NCBI RefSeq assembly: GCF_015704865.1
Contig: NZ_JADQTO010000007.1
Location: 310,001-374,000, forward strand
Direction of reading: 5' to 3'
DNA: 64,000 nt
From: Actinoplanes aureus
GTDB taxonomy: Bacteria > Actinomycetota > Actinomycetes > Mycobacteriales > Micromonosporaceae
This document shows positions 8,540-16,568 of the stretch, one piece after another (position 1 is the stretch's first letter; every line of letters starts with the position of its first letter). Under the pieces are notes generated by a model. The model ran no database searches and was not told where the DNA came from. It saw only the letters and a list, made by a program, of their open reading frames with translations. A program made the position numbers and the translations under genes.

Positions 8540-9979
8540 ATGAACGACGAAGCTGCCGAACCCCGCGGACCTTCCACGCCGGGTGCCGGTCCCCAGGGCG
8601 AGCCGGCATCGTCCGAGAAGCCGCCCGCCGACGACACCACGACCACCACCACACCGCCACCACCGCCGACCGGCTCCGCGTTTCCGCCGAACGCCGGTGT
8701 GCCCCCGTGGCTCTCCTCGGCCGGCGCCGCATTCGCCCGTCAGCAACTGGTCCGCCCGCGTAACGGCCGGTACGTCGCCGGTGTCTGCGGCGCGCTGGCC
8801 CGGGCCACCAACACCGATCCGGTGCTGTGGCGGGTGATGCTCGCCGTGCTCGGCATCCTGGGCGGCACCGGTGTCCTGCTCTACCTGATCGGCTGGCTGA
8901 TCATCCCGTCCGAGGGCGACAGCGCCTCGCCGATCGAGTCGCTGCTCGGCAAGGGGCAGTCCGGGATGGCCCCGTTCTCCGTGGTGCTGCTCGGCGGCGC
9001 CGCGCTGCTGACCTTCGCGTTCATCGTGAACTCGGGAGCGCGGGCCAGCATGCTCGCGGCTGCGGTGATCATCGGCGCGTTCCTGCTCATCAAGCGGGGT
9101 GGCGTACCCAGCCGGGAGACCACATTTCCGGCTGCTCCGCCGCCGCCGGCGCCGACCCCGCCGGCCCCGCCCACTGCCGAGGAGCCGACGATGGCGTTCA
9201 CCCCGCCGGCCGCCACCGCACCGACCGCAGAACCGGTGACCGCGCCGCCGGCTCCGCCCCGCTACGAGCCGCCGACCGGTGGGTTCCGTCCGCCGTTCGC
9301 GCCGCACGGGCCGTACGCCGGATCCTCGAACCTGCCCCCGCAGCCGCCCGCGCCGGTCAAGCCGGCCAAGCCTCCGAAGCCTCCGAAGGAGCGCTCGGTC
9401 CTCGGCCGGCTGACCTTCTTCGCGGTGCTGGTCGCCATGGGCGTGCTGGCCGCGCTGGACATGGCCGGGATGAGCGTCGCGGTCTCCGCCTACTTCGCGC
9501 TGGCCCTCGCGACCATCGCGCTGGGCCTGATCGTCGGTACCTGGTTCGGCCGGGCCCGGGGCCTGATCGCGCTCGCCGTGCTGGTCACCTTCGGGCTGAT
9601 CGTCTCGACCGGCGTGGAACGCTTCGGCCAGGACTTCACGCCCAGCGTGTACCGGCCGGCGAGCCTCGCCGAGGTGGCCGACCGCTACGACTTCACCTTC
9701 GGCAACGTCACCCTGGACCTGCGGCAGGTGGACTTCGCCGGTGCCGAGCAGTCCACCACGGTCACCATGAAGCTGGGCCAGCTGCGGGTGCTGCTGCCGC
9801 CGGAGGTGGACACCACCGCGGACGTCCGGCTCGACGGTGGGCGCACCCTGCTCTTCGGCAACGAGTTCAACGACGCGGGCAGCCAGTCGGCCAGCGACCT
9901 GGGCATCGACGGAGCCGGCGGCGGAACCCTGCTGCTGAACCTCCAGATGGAGGCCGGAAACCTGGAGGTGGCGCGATGA
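8540..9979 (+). CDS. PspC / LiaF-like membrane protein
   Basis: 479 residues from ATG 8540 (an in-frame ATG at 8510 adds MGWPGKHDRT with no support). Order: acidic, Thr/Pro-rich cytoplasmic N-terminus; PspC domain (about 70-130: RNGRYVAGVCGALARATN then LYLIGWLIIPSEG); two helices; a Pro/Ala-rich linker of about 100 residues with PPKPPK repeats; four further helices; and a C-terminal beta-rich domain (SLAEVADRYDFTFGNVTLDL, VLLPPEV) resembling the C-terminal domain of LiaF-like cell-wall-antibiotic-response proteins. It is divergent from the kinase/regulator pair and probably its sensor partner or main target. Confidence 0.83.
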   Translation: MNDEAAEPRGPSTPGAGPQGEPASSEKPPADDTTTTTTPPPPPTGSAFPPNAGVPPWLSSAGAAFARQQLVRPRNGRYVAGVCGALARATNTDPVLWRVMLAVLGILGGTGVLLYLIGWLIIPSEGDSASPIESLLGKGQSGMAPFSVVLLGGAALLTFAFIVNSGARASMLAAAVIIGAFLLIKRGGVPSRETTFPAAPPPPAPTPPAPPTAEEPTMAFTPPAATAPTAEPVTAPPAPPRYEPPTGGFRPPFAPHGPYAGSSNLPPQPPAPVKPAKPPKPPKERSVLGRLTFFAVLVAMGVLAALDMAGMSVAVSAYFALALATIALGLIVGTWFGRARGLIALAVLVTFGLIVSTGVERFGQDFTPSVYRPASLAEVADRYDFTFGNVTLDLRQVDFAGAEQSTTVTMKLGQLRVLLPPEVDTTADVRLDGGRTLLFGNEFNDAGSQSASDLGIDGAGGGTLLLNLQMEAGNLEVAR

Positions 9980-10323
9980 AGCCGCACCGCATGGACGCCA
10001 TCTCGCTCACGTTCGGCCTGCTCTTCCTGGCCGTCGCGTTCTGGTGGGCGATCTCCCGGGTGGTCACGCTGCACCTGCCCGCCGTGGGCTGGATCGCCGC
10101 CGGTGGTCTGATCTTCTTCGGGATGGTCGGGCTGCTCGGGGCGCTCCGTTCCGGTCGCCGGGACCTGCCCGCCCCGGTTCCCGCCGAGGCGGTCATCGAG
10201 ACGCCGGGCGACCTGCCCCCGGAGATGCACGCGTCGATCGTGCAGGAGCTCCTCGACGATCCGGGTCACCGGTTCGCCCGGGAGCACCCGGAGGACACCA
10301 GGGAACAACCCAAGCAGGACTGA
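9976..10323 (+). CDS. small two-helix membrane protein
   Basis: 115 residues, ATGA-coupled to the PspC/LiaF-like gene. It has two transmembrane helices (about 9-29 and 36-56: FGLLFLAVAFWWAIS, VGWIAAGGLIFFGMVGLLGA), then an acidic cytoplasmic tail with a repeated Glu/Asp-Pro theme ending REHPEDTREQPKQD. No family recognised. Coupling suggests it is an accessory subunit of the envelope-stress membrane complex. Confidence 0.75.
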   Translation: MKPHRMDAISLTFGLLFLAVAFWWAISRVVTLHLPAVGWIAAGGLIFFGMVGLLGALRSGRRDLPAPVPAEAVIETPGDLPPEMHASIVQELLDDPGHRFAREHPEDTREQPKQD

Positions 10324-10333
10324 TCGTGTGCCA

Positions 10334-10370
10334 TGCCCCGCCCACCGCGAGTTGACCGGTGGGCGGGGCA
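10334..10370 (+). terminator. hairpin terminator of the PspC operon
   Basis: Perfect 14-bp GC-rich stem (10334-10347 with 10357-10370) and a 9-nt loop, 10 bases after the stop. No long T-tract follows, only AATAT. Lies immediately upstream of the psd start. Confidence 0.65.
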
Positions 10371-10371
10371 A

Positions 10372-10377
10372 TATGCT
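10372..10377 (+). promoter_or_regulatory. -10 box of a leaderless psd transcript
   Basis: TATGCT is followed by 6 bases and then the ATG, with no SD before the start. A TTGACC at 10352-10357 is only 14 bases away, too close for an ideal -35. Confidence 0.5.
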
Positions 10378-10383
10378 CGCTGA

Positions 10384-11631
10384 ATGACCCCGTATCCCGC
10401 CGTGTCCGCCACGCCCGTACCCGGCGTGGGTGCCCGGGCCGCCCGCGCCCTGACCGCTGAGTTCGCCCGGCAGAACGTGGCCACGTCCGCGCTGCTGGTC
10501 GGCGCCGATCACGCCTCGGCCGTGGTGGCCGCCGCCGTCGAGGCGCTGCTGCCCGGCGACACCCTGACCCTGGTTCCCGGAGAGCACAGCAGCACCGACC
10601 TGCTGCGCGGCCACATCACCGGCCTGGGCAGCTGGGTCGCCGACCGGGTGAAGGTCGTCGGAGCGCTCGACGAGGCGCAGCCCGCCGACGTGGTGATCGT
10701 CGGTGAGCCGCTGACCGGCACCGCCGACGAGACCCGGGCCTGGCTCGACCGGCTCGGCAAGTACCTCGCCGACGGCGCCGTCCTCTCCGTCGCCACGCCC
10801 GCCGTACCCGGACGCACCGCCGGTGCCGCCGCGGAGCTGTTCCGGCAGGGGGCGCTCTTCGGTGTCGGCTCCGACCTCATCGTCCGCAACCAGCCGCCGC
10901 TACGGGTGCACAAGCTCCGGTTCAGCCCGGCCCAGGTGGCGACCGCGGCCACCCTCGCCCCGGCGTACCGGCCGTCCAGCGTCCCGGTGACCCGCACCAT
11001 GCACATCGACTCCAACGGTGTCGCCGCGGCCGGCATCGCGCTCGGCCTGGCCGCCGTCGCCCGCCGGGCCCGGCCGAACTCGAAGCTTTGGCTGCTGCCC
11101 GCGCTGGCCGCGGCCCCGGTTGCCGCCTTCTTCCGGGACCCGGAGCGGGACGTGCCGGCCGACCCGTCCGCCGTGGTGGCCTCGGCCGACGGCAAGGTGC
11201 TCTCGGTCGAGCGGATGCACGACGAGCGGTTCGGCCCGGGCGAGTTCCTGCGTATCGCGGTCTTCCTCTCCGTCTTCGACGTGCACGTCAACCGCTCGCC
11301 GGTGGCCGGCCGGGTGGCCGACTACTTCGTCGAGGAGGGCGGCTACGCCAACGCGATGACCGCCGCGGCCGAGCACAACGTGGCGGCCTACACCGTGCTC
11401 GACACCGAGCAGGGCACCGTGGTGGTCGCGCAGCGGACCGGCCTGATCGCCCGCCGCATCGTGCAGCGCGCACCGGTCGGCACGCTGCTGGCCAAGGGCG
11501 AGCGCTACGGCCTGATCCGTTTCGGCTCCCGCACCGACGTCTACCTGCCCGCCGACAAGGCCGAAGCCCTGGTCAGCGTCAGCGAGCGCGTAGTCGGCGG
11601 CTCCACGATCATCGCCCGCTGGAAAAACTAA
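10384..11631 (+). CDS. psd: phosphatidylserine decarboxylase with extra N-terminal domain
   Basis: 415 residues. The C-terminal half (about 235-415) is a PSD proenzyme: FFRDPERDVP (249-258), D270 in ASADGKV, H301 in SVFDVHVNR, and GGST (405-408), where cleavage before S407 would create the pyruvoyl group. It makes phosphatidylethanolamine from phosphatidylserine. The first 200 or so residues are not part of the usual enzyme; they look like a Rossmann/class-I methyltransferase-like fold (ATSALLVGADHASAVVAA, ADVVIVGEP, GAVLSVATP). A hydrophobic segment (216-227) links the halves. Convergent with the synthase gene pssA. Enzyme call firm; role of the N-terminal domain unknown. Confidence 0.87.
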   Translation: MTPYPAVSATPVPGVGARAARALTAEFARQNVATSALLVGADHASAVVAAAVEALLPGDTLTLVPGEHSSTDLLRGHITGLGSWVADRVKVVGALDEAQPADVVIVGEPLTGTADETRAWLDRLGKYLADGAVLSVATPAVPGRTAGAAAELFRQGALFGVGSDLIVRNQPPLRVHKLRFSPAQVATAATLAPAYRPSSVPVTRTMHIDSNGVAAAGIALGLAAVARRARPNSKLWLLPALAAAPVAAFFRDPERDVPADPSAVVASADGKVLSVERMHDERFGPGEFLRIAVFLSVFDVHVNRSPVAGRVADYFVEEGGYANAMTAAAEHNVAAYTVLDTEQGTVVVAQRTGLIARRIVQRAPVGTLLAKGERYGLIRFGSRTDVYLPADKAEALVSVSERVVGGSTIIARWKN

Positions 11632-11741
11632 ATCCAAAACCCATTCGGGGTACGCGCTCCGCAAAGTCCCCACCCCACCACGCGCCCACCTGCCCACTCC
11701 CGGCCCCACCGCGACCGCCGGGAAAGGGCAGGTGGCAGCCA

Positions 11742-11776
11742 AGCAGAAAGGCCGCCCCTCGGGGCGGCCTTTCTGC
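11742..11776. terminator. bidirectional terminator between psd and pssA
   Basis: Perfect 17-bp stem (AGCAGAAAGGCCGCCCC and its complement) around a TC dinucleotide. A-rich and T-rich ends make it functional on both strands, serving the two convergent phospholipid genes. The rest of 11632-11819 holds no gene. Confidence 0.88.
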
Positions 11777-11819
11777 TACGACCAGGACCACAACGCAATG
11801 CGAAGCGAGGCCATCAAAC

Positions 11820-12782
11820 TCACACGCGCTTGGCCCTCATCCACAAGAACGGGCCGCTGACCAGGTAGGTCCCCACGATCAGCACGAAGGTCATCCGCGG
11901 CTCGACCAGCGCACCGACGATCGGAAGCAGCCACAGCCACGGCGGCAGCTTCACAATCCGGGCGAGCTTCGCGTACGGGAAGCTGGAGACCATCGCGAAG
12001 GCCAGCAGGGTGACCCCGCCGAGCAGGGCCATGCCGGGCAGCGGCAGGCCGATCAGCACGGCCAGCGCCAGCACCGCGGCGGCCATCGTGGTGGGCACGC
12101 CGCAGAAGAAGCGGCCGTCCTTAGGTGAGACGTTGAAGCGGGCCAGGCGGATCGCGGCACAGCCGGCGACCAGGGCGCATGCGACCGCGGCGGCGGCCTG
12201 CGGGACCGACTGGGCCAGCGAGGCGTAGACCACGACCGGAGCCGCGAGACCGAACGAACACATGTCGGCGAGCGAGTCCATCTGGGCGCCGAACGGGCTA
12301 GCCACGCCGAGCTTGCGAGCAAGCGCGCCGTCCAGGCCGTCGAACACCACGCAGGCCACCAGGAAGGCGGCCGCGATCCGCGGCTCACCGTCCATGGCCA
12401 GGAAGATCGCCAGCAGGCCGAGGCCGAGGCTGGCCAGCGTGCAGGCGTTGACCAGGGCGAAGCTGGCGCGCCGGGACATGGTGTGCTCACCGGGCAGCAG
12501 CGGGATCGGAGCCGGCACCGTCTCGGTAACGGCGGCGGGCACGTCCACAGGAACTCCAGGCGCGGGGATCAACACAGTCCGCACCGGTTCCGGCCCGGTG
12601 TAGAGAACCTCGGCCCGGGTAGCTGTGGCGGCCCGCCCGGTCTCGGCGGAGCGGCGGCCCACCCGAACCATCAGGGCTTGCCGGGCGATGGTGCCGCCGC
12701 GGCGCAGCCGGCCAGCCCAACGACGTCCGGCGGGACGGGGACTATCCGTCGTGCGACGCCGGCGCCAAGGGGAACTCGGCAC
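11820..12782 (-). CDS. pssA: CDP-diacylglycerol-serine O-phosphatidyltransferase
   Basis: About 320 residues. The CDP-alcohol phosphotransferase motif D-x2-DG-x2-AR-x8-G-x3-D-x3-D is complete: DGLDGALARKLG, then FGAQMDSLAD. About seven transmembrane helices follow a long basic N-terminal tail of roughly 100 residues without recognisable domain. The GTG at 12782 is preferred because GGAGG sits 6 bases upstream; GTG 12812 and ATG 12671 are alternatives, and the enzyme core only starts near MSRRASFALVNA. It provides phosphatidylserine for the convergent decarboxylase. Confidence 0.85.
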   Translation of the reverse strand: MPSSPWRRRRTTDSPRPAGRRWAGRLRRGGTIARQALMVRVGRRSAETGRAATATRAEVLYTGPEPVRTVLIPAPGVPVDVPAAVTETVPAPIPLLPGEHTMSRRASFALVNACTLASLGLGLLAIFLAMDGEPRIAAAFLVACVVFDGLDGALARKLGVASPFGAQMDSLADMCSFGLAAPVVVYASLAQSVPQAAAAVACALVAGCAAIRLARFNVSPKDGRFFCGVPTTMAAAVLALAVLIGLPLPGMALLGGVTLLAFAMVSSFPYAKLARIVKLPPWLWLLPIVGALVEPRMTFVLIVGTYLVSGPFLWMRAKRV

Positions 12783-12973
12783 GTGCTTCCTCCATGGAGT
12801 TCGGGTTTCCACCGGGCAGTTGCGGGAGACCGGCGAAATTGCGGGTTACACCATCGCACAGCGGGACGGCCTTGGCGAGTGGGTGAACAGTCCTGAGGTG
12901 CAACAACGAGAGCCGACGGTTTCATCCCTCCCGCGGACCGTCGGACACTCCCTCAACCTTCCGTGTAATGATT

Positions 12974-13876
12974 TTAGCCCGTACGGACCAGCGCTTCCCG
13001 GGTCAGCTCGGTGAGCGGCAGGTTGCCGGCCTTTTCCCGGGTGAACCAGGCAGCCTCGGCGGTCGAGCCGCCCGCTGCCTCGGTCACCGCCGCGGTGGTC
13101 GGCTCGTCGACCCGGAGCTGGTAGGTCACCCGGATCACGTGCCAGTCGAGCGGCACCCCTTCCGGACCGACCACCGCCGGGTCGTACCGGTGCCCGACGC
13201 CGAGCAGACCGACGACCCGCCCTCGTTGCGACGTCTCCTCGAGGAGCTCGCGGGCCAGGGCGCGTTCCGGGGTCTCCCCGAAGTCGGTGCCGCCGCCCGG
13301 CAGGTGCCAGTGGCCCGCGCCCGGGTACCCCTCGGCGATCCGGGTCAGCAGCACCCGGCCGGCCGGGTCGGTGGCCAGGCCGTACGCACCGAACCGCTGC
13401 ACCCGTCCGGGCGACCGCTCGATCTCGCCGGCCGGCAGGTCGGCGCTGAGATCGGCCGGCTCGTCGAACCGGACGCCGAGGATGCGGGCTGCGAACGGCA
13501 GCAGCGGGCGGGCCGCCACGTCCGCGGGCGCGGCCCATTCGACGAGGTCGCTGGTGCCGTTCGCCTCGGACCGCAGATCGCCGCCGGCGGCCTCGACGTC
13601 GTAGACGATCCGGTCGGTGTGCTCGATCGAACCGTCGGGCAGCCGTGTCAGGTCGGCGAGGACCGCGCGGACGCCGCTGACGCGTACCTCGAGGCCGCTC
13701 TCCTCGGCGAACTCCCGGACGATCGTGTCGCCCGGGTGCTCGCCGTGATCGATGCCGCCGCCGGGCAGCGACCAGACGCCGGGGAACGCGCAGGCGTCCG
13801 AGCCACGAGTGAGCAGGACCCGGCCGTCGGTGGCGCGACAGACGCCGTACGCAGCGGCCCTTCTCTTGATCTTCAC
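12974..13876 (-). CDS. protein with two Nudix hydrolase domains (copy A)
   Basis: 300 residues from GTG 13876, 5 bases after the stop of its paralogue. Domain 1 (about 5-130) has a complete Nudix box, [10 protein letters not shown]...REFAEESG. Domain 2 (about 150-290) has [10 protein letters not shown]...RELLEETS, with the conserved final Gly replaced by Ser. Each domain starts with the same AAYG/GAYG strand and ends in a WxxP/TEAAW-type segment. Nudix enzymes hydrolyse nucleoside diphosphates linked to another group; the substrate cannot be predicted. Likely one active and one weakened domain. Tandem duplicate of the next gene. Confidence 0.83.
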   Translation of the reverse strand: MKIKRRAAAYGVCRATDGRVLLTRGSDACAFPGVWSLPGGGIDHGEHPGDTIVREFAEESGLEVRVSGVRAVLADLTRLPDGSIEHTDRIVYDVEAAGGDLRSEANGTSDLVEWAAPADVAARPLLPFAARILGVRFDEPADLSADLPAGEIERSPGRVQRFGAYGLATDPAGRVLLTRIAEGYPGAGHWHLPGGGTDFGETPERALARELLEETSQRGRVVGLLGVGHRYDPAVVGPEGVPLDWHVIRVTYQLRVDEPTTAAVTEAAGGSTAEAAWFTREKAGNLPLTELTREALVRTG

Positions 13877-13881
13877 CGCCC

Positions 13882-14838
13882 CTAGATTAGTCGCGCCGCT
13901 CGCAACGCCTCGGCGGTGACTTCGGTGAGCCGATCGGCGGCGATCTCGGCGACCTCCTTGAGCGGCCACCACCGGGCCTCGTCGGTCGAGCCGCCGACGT
14001 CGTGGATCGTCACCGGGGTGGGCTTGTCGACGACCACCCGGTAGAAGGCGCGCACGCCGTGCCAGTCGATCGGATATCCCTCCGGTCCGAGGGAGGCGGC
14101 GTCCCGGTGGCTGGCCACGCCGAGCAGCTCGACCAGACGGCCCTGCTGGCCGGTCTCCTCGACGAGTTCCCTGATCAGCGCGGTGCCCGGCTGTTCGCCG
14201 TAGTCGGTACCGCCGCCGGGCAGGTGCCAGCAGCCGGCACCGGGGTACCAGGGCGAGATCTTGGTGAGGAGCAGGTTCTGGTCCGGGTCGGTGGCGATCG
14301 CGTACGCCGCGAAGCGCTGCGCCCGGTGCAACCCGTCCGGCCCCCGGTACGCGTAGAAGGAGGGGAAGTCGGGCACCTCCTCCGGCCGCAGGTCGGCGGA
14401 GGCCGCGGGCAGCCCGAGTGCCGCCGCGGTGAACGGTCGCAGGCGTAGCCGCTCGGCCTCCTCCAGCGTGTGCCAGCGCGCCAGGTCGGTGGGGTGGCCG
14501 ACCCGGTCGATCAGGTTGCCGCCGCGTATCGACACCGAGTAGATGAGCCGATCGGTGTGGATGGTGACGCCTCGATGCGGCACCGAGCGCATGTCGGCCA
14601 GGACGTCACGCAGGCCCGAGACGGCGACGGAGAGTCCGGTCTCCGCCGCGGTCTCGCGGACGACGGTGTGGTTGGGGTCTTCGCCGTGGTCGACGGCGCC
14701 GCCGGGCAGCGACCAGACTCCGGGTGTGCCGGAGCGGGACGAGGCCCGGACCAGGAGGACGCGGCCCTGGTCGTCGCGGGCGACGGCGTAGGCGGCGATC
14801 CTGCGGAGCGGTTCAAGTGCGGGGGTCACGGGCGGCAT
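13882..14838 (-). CDS. protein with two Nudix hydrolase domains (copy B)
   Basis: 318 residues, same double-Nudix layout as the downstream gene. Box 1 reads [10 protein letters not shown]...RETAAETG, where the first of the two metal-binding Glu of REUXEE is Ala. Box 2, [10 protein letters not shown]...RELVEETG, is complete. Copy A keeps its first box and alters the second; copy B alters the first and keeps the second, so each gene retains one canonical site. The two genes probably arose by duplication of an already doubled gene and are co-transcribed. Substrate unknown. Confidence 0.83.
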   Translation of the reverse strand: MPPVTPALEPLRRIAAYAVARDDQGRVLLVRASSRSGTPGVWSLPGGAVDHGEDPNHTVVRETAAETGLSVAVSGLRDVLADMRSVPHRGVTIHTDRLIYSVSIRGGNLIDRVGHPTDLARWHTLEEAERLRLRPFTAAALGLPAASADLRPEEVPDFPSFYAYRGPDGLHRAQRFAAYAIATDPDQNLLLTKISPWYPGAGCWHLPGGGTDYGEQPGTALIRELVEETGQQGRLVELLGVASHRDAASLGPEGYPIDWHGVRAFYRVVVDKPTPVTIHDVGGSTDEARWWPLKEVAEIAADRLTEVTAEALRAARLI

Positions 14839-14911
14839 TCTGCCCGGATTATGTTACCTCTCAAGAACTTCTGTCGGATTCCTGACAGGGGGATAGCTAT
14901 CCGTAACCGCA

Positions 14912-14939
14912 GCTCAGGGCGGTTTTACCCGCCCTGAGC
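14912..14939 (-). terminator. hairpin after guaA
   Basis: Perfect 11-bp stem GCTCAGGGCGG/CCGCCCTGAGC with a 6-nt loop, between the guaA stop (14960) and the Nudix copy B start. No T-tract follows, so it may be only partly effective. Confidence 0.55.
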
Positions 14940-14959
14940 AATTGATCCGCTACGGAGGG

Positions 14960-16507
14960 TTACTCCCATTCGATGGTGCCCGGCGGCTTGCTCGTGACGT
15001 CCAGGACCACTCGGTTGACCTCCCGGACCTCGTTGGTGATCCGGTTCGAGATCTTCGCGATCAGGTCGTACGGCAGGCGCGACCAGTCGGCGGTCATCGC
15101 GTCCTCGCTGGAGACCGGGCGCAGCACGACCGGGTGCCCGTAGGTCCGTCCGTCGCCCTGCACGCCCACGCTGCGTACATCAGCCAGCAGCACCACCGGG
15201 AACTGCCAGACGCCCCGGTCCAGTCCGGCCGCGGTCAGCTCCTCCCGGGCGATCAGGTCGGCCTGGCGCAGGAGGTCCAGGCGCTCCCGGTCGACCGCTC
15301 CGATGATCCGGATGGCCAGGCCGGGGCCCGGGAAGGGGTGCCGCTGGACCATCGCCTCGGGTAGGCCGAGCTCGGCACCGAGCGCGCGTACCTCGTCCTT
15401 GAATAGGGTGCGCAGCGGCTCGATCAGCGCGAACTGAAGGTCGTCGGGGAGGCCGCCGACGTTGTGGTGCGACTTGATGTTCGCCGTGCCGGTGCCGCCG
15501 CCGGACTCCACCACGTCCGGGTAAAGGGTGCCCTGCACCAGGAACTCGATGTGCCGCTCGGCGTCCAGCTTGCGAGCCGTCGCCTCGAACGTCCGGATGA
15601 ACTCGCGGCCGATGATCTTCCGCTTCTGCTCCGGGTCGGTGACGTCCTTCAAGAAGCCGAGGAACTGCTCCTCGGCGTCGACCACCACGAGCCGGATGCC
15701 GGTGGCCGCGACGTAGTCCTTCTCCACCTGCTCGGCCTCGCCCGACCGCAGCAGGCCGTGGTCGACGAAGACGCAGGTGAGCTGGTCACCGATCGCCTTG
15801 TGGACGAGCGCCGCGGCGACCGCCGAGTCGACGCCGCCGGAGAGCGCGCAGAGCACCTGCTTGTCGCCGACCTGCGCACGGATCGCGGCGACCTGGTCCT
15901 CGATGATGTTGCCGGGCGTCCAGGTCGGCTCGATGCCGGCGATGTCGTACAGGAAGCGCTTGAGCATCTCCTGGCCCTGCTCGGTGTGCGCCACCTCGGG
16001 GTGGAACTGCACACCGGCCCGCTTGGCGGTCAGGTCCTCGAACGCGGCGACCGGCGCGCCGGGGGTCGAGGCGGTGACCGCGAAGCCCTCCGGTGCGACC
16101 GCGACGCTGTCACCGTGGCTCATCCACACCGGCAGGTCGGCGGGGAGGTCACGGAGCAGGGTGCCGCCCTGAGCGGCGAGCAGGGTCCGCCCGTACTCCC
16201 GGGAGCCGGTGTGCGCGACCGTGCCGCCGAGCGCCTGGGCCATCGCCTGGAAGCCGTAGCAGATACCGAAGACCGGAACGTCGCTGTCGAAGAGACCGGC
16301 GTCGAGCGCGGGCGCACCCGGCTCGTAGACGCTGGACGGACCTCCGGACAGGATGATCGCGGCGGGGTTCTTCGCCAGCATCTCGGCGACCGGCATCGAG
16401 TGCGGCACGATCTCCGAGTAGACGCGGGCCTCACGGACCCGGCGGGCGATCAACTGGGCGTACTGGGCGCCGAAGTCGACGACGAGGACGGGACGCGGGG
16501 TACTCAC
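14960..16507 (-). CDS. guaA: GMP synthase (glutamine-hydrolysing)
   Basis: 515 residues, normal family length. The N-terminal class-I amidotransferase has nucleophile Cys in [11 protein letters not shown] and the His/Glu pair in [12 protein letters not shown]. The ATP-pyrophosphatase domain has the P-loop [13 protein letters not shown], and the C-terminal dimerisation domain ends [17 protein letters not shown]. It converts XMP to GMP. Start is GTG 16507 with a -10-like TAAACT 6 bases upstream. guaB and guaB3 lie a few kilobases away. Confidence 0.97.
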   Translation of the reverse strand: MSTPRPVLVVDFGAQYAQLIARRVREARVYSEIVPHSMPVAEMLAKNPAAIILSGGPSSVYEPGAPALDAGLFDSDVPVFGICYGFQAMAQALGGTVAHTGSREYGRTLLAAQGGTLLRDLPADLPVWMSHGDSVAVAPEGFAVTASTPGAPVAAFEDLTAKRAGVQFHPEVAHTEQGQEMLKRFLYDIAGIEPTWTPGNIIEDQVAAIRAQVGDKQVLCALSGGVDSAVAAALVHKAIGDQLTCVFVDHGLLRSGEAEQVEKDYVAATGIRLVVVDAEEQFLGFLKDVTDPEQKRKIIGREFIRTFEATARKLDAERHIEFLVQGTLYPDVVESGGGTGTANIKSHHNVGGLPDDLQFALIEPLRTLFKDEVRALGAELGLPEAMVQRHPFPGPGLAIRIIGAVDRERLDLLRQADLIAREELTAAGLDRGVWQFPVVLLADVRSVGVQGDGRTYGHPVVLRPVSSEDAMTADWSRLPYDLIAKISNRITNEVREVNRVVLDVTSKPPGTIEWE

Positions 16508-16513
16508 CCGGCG

Positions 16514-16519
16514 AGTTTA
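16514..16519 (-). promoter_or_regulatory. -10 box of a leaderless guaA transcript
   Basis: TAAACT on the minus strand is 6 bases before the GTG start and no Shine-Dalgarno is present. No clear -35. Confidence 0.45.
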
Positions 16520-16527
16520 ACGGCGAA

Positions 16528-16551
16528 GGGCGGCCCCTTCCGGAGCCGCCC
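16528..16551 (-). terminator. weak hairpin after the subtilase gene
   Basis: GGGCGGC/GCCGCCC 7-bp stem with a 10-nt loop, 17 bases beyond the protease stop. No T-tract. Confidence 0.35.
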
Positions 16552-16568
16552 CTGGTCGCCGTGGTGGA

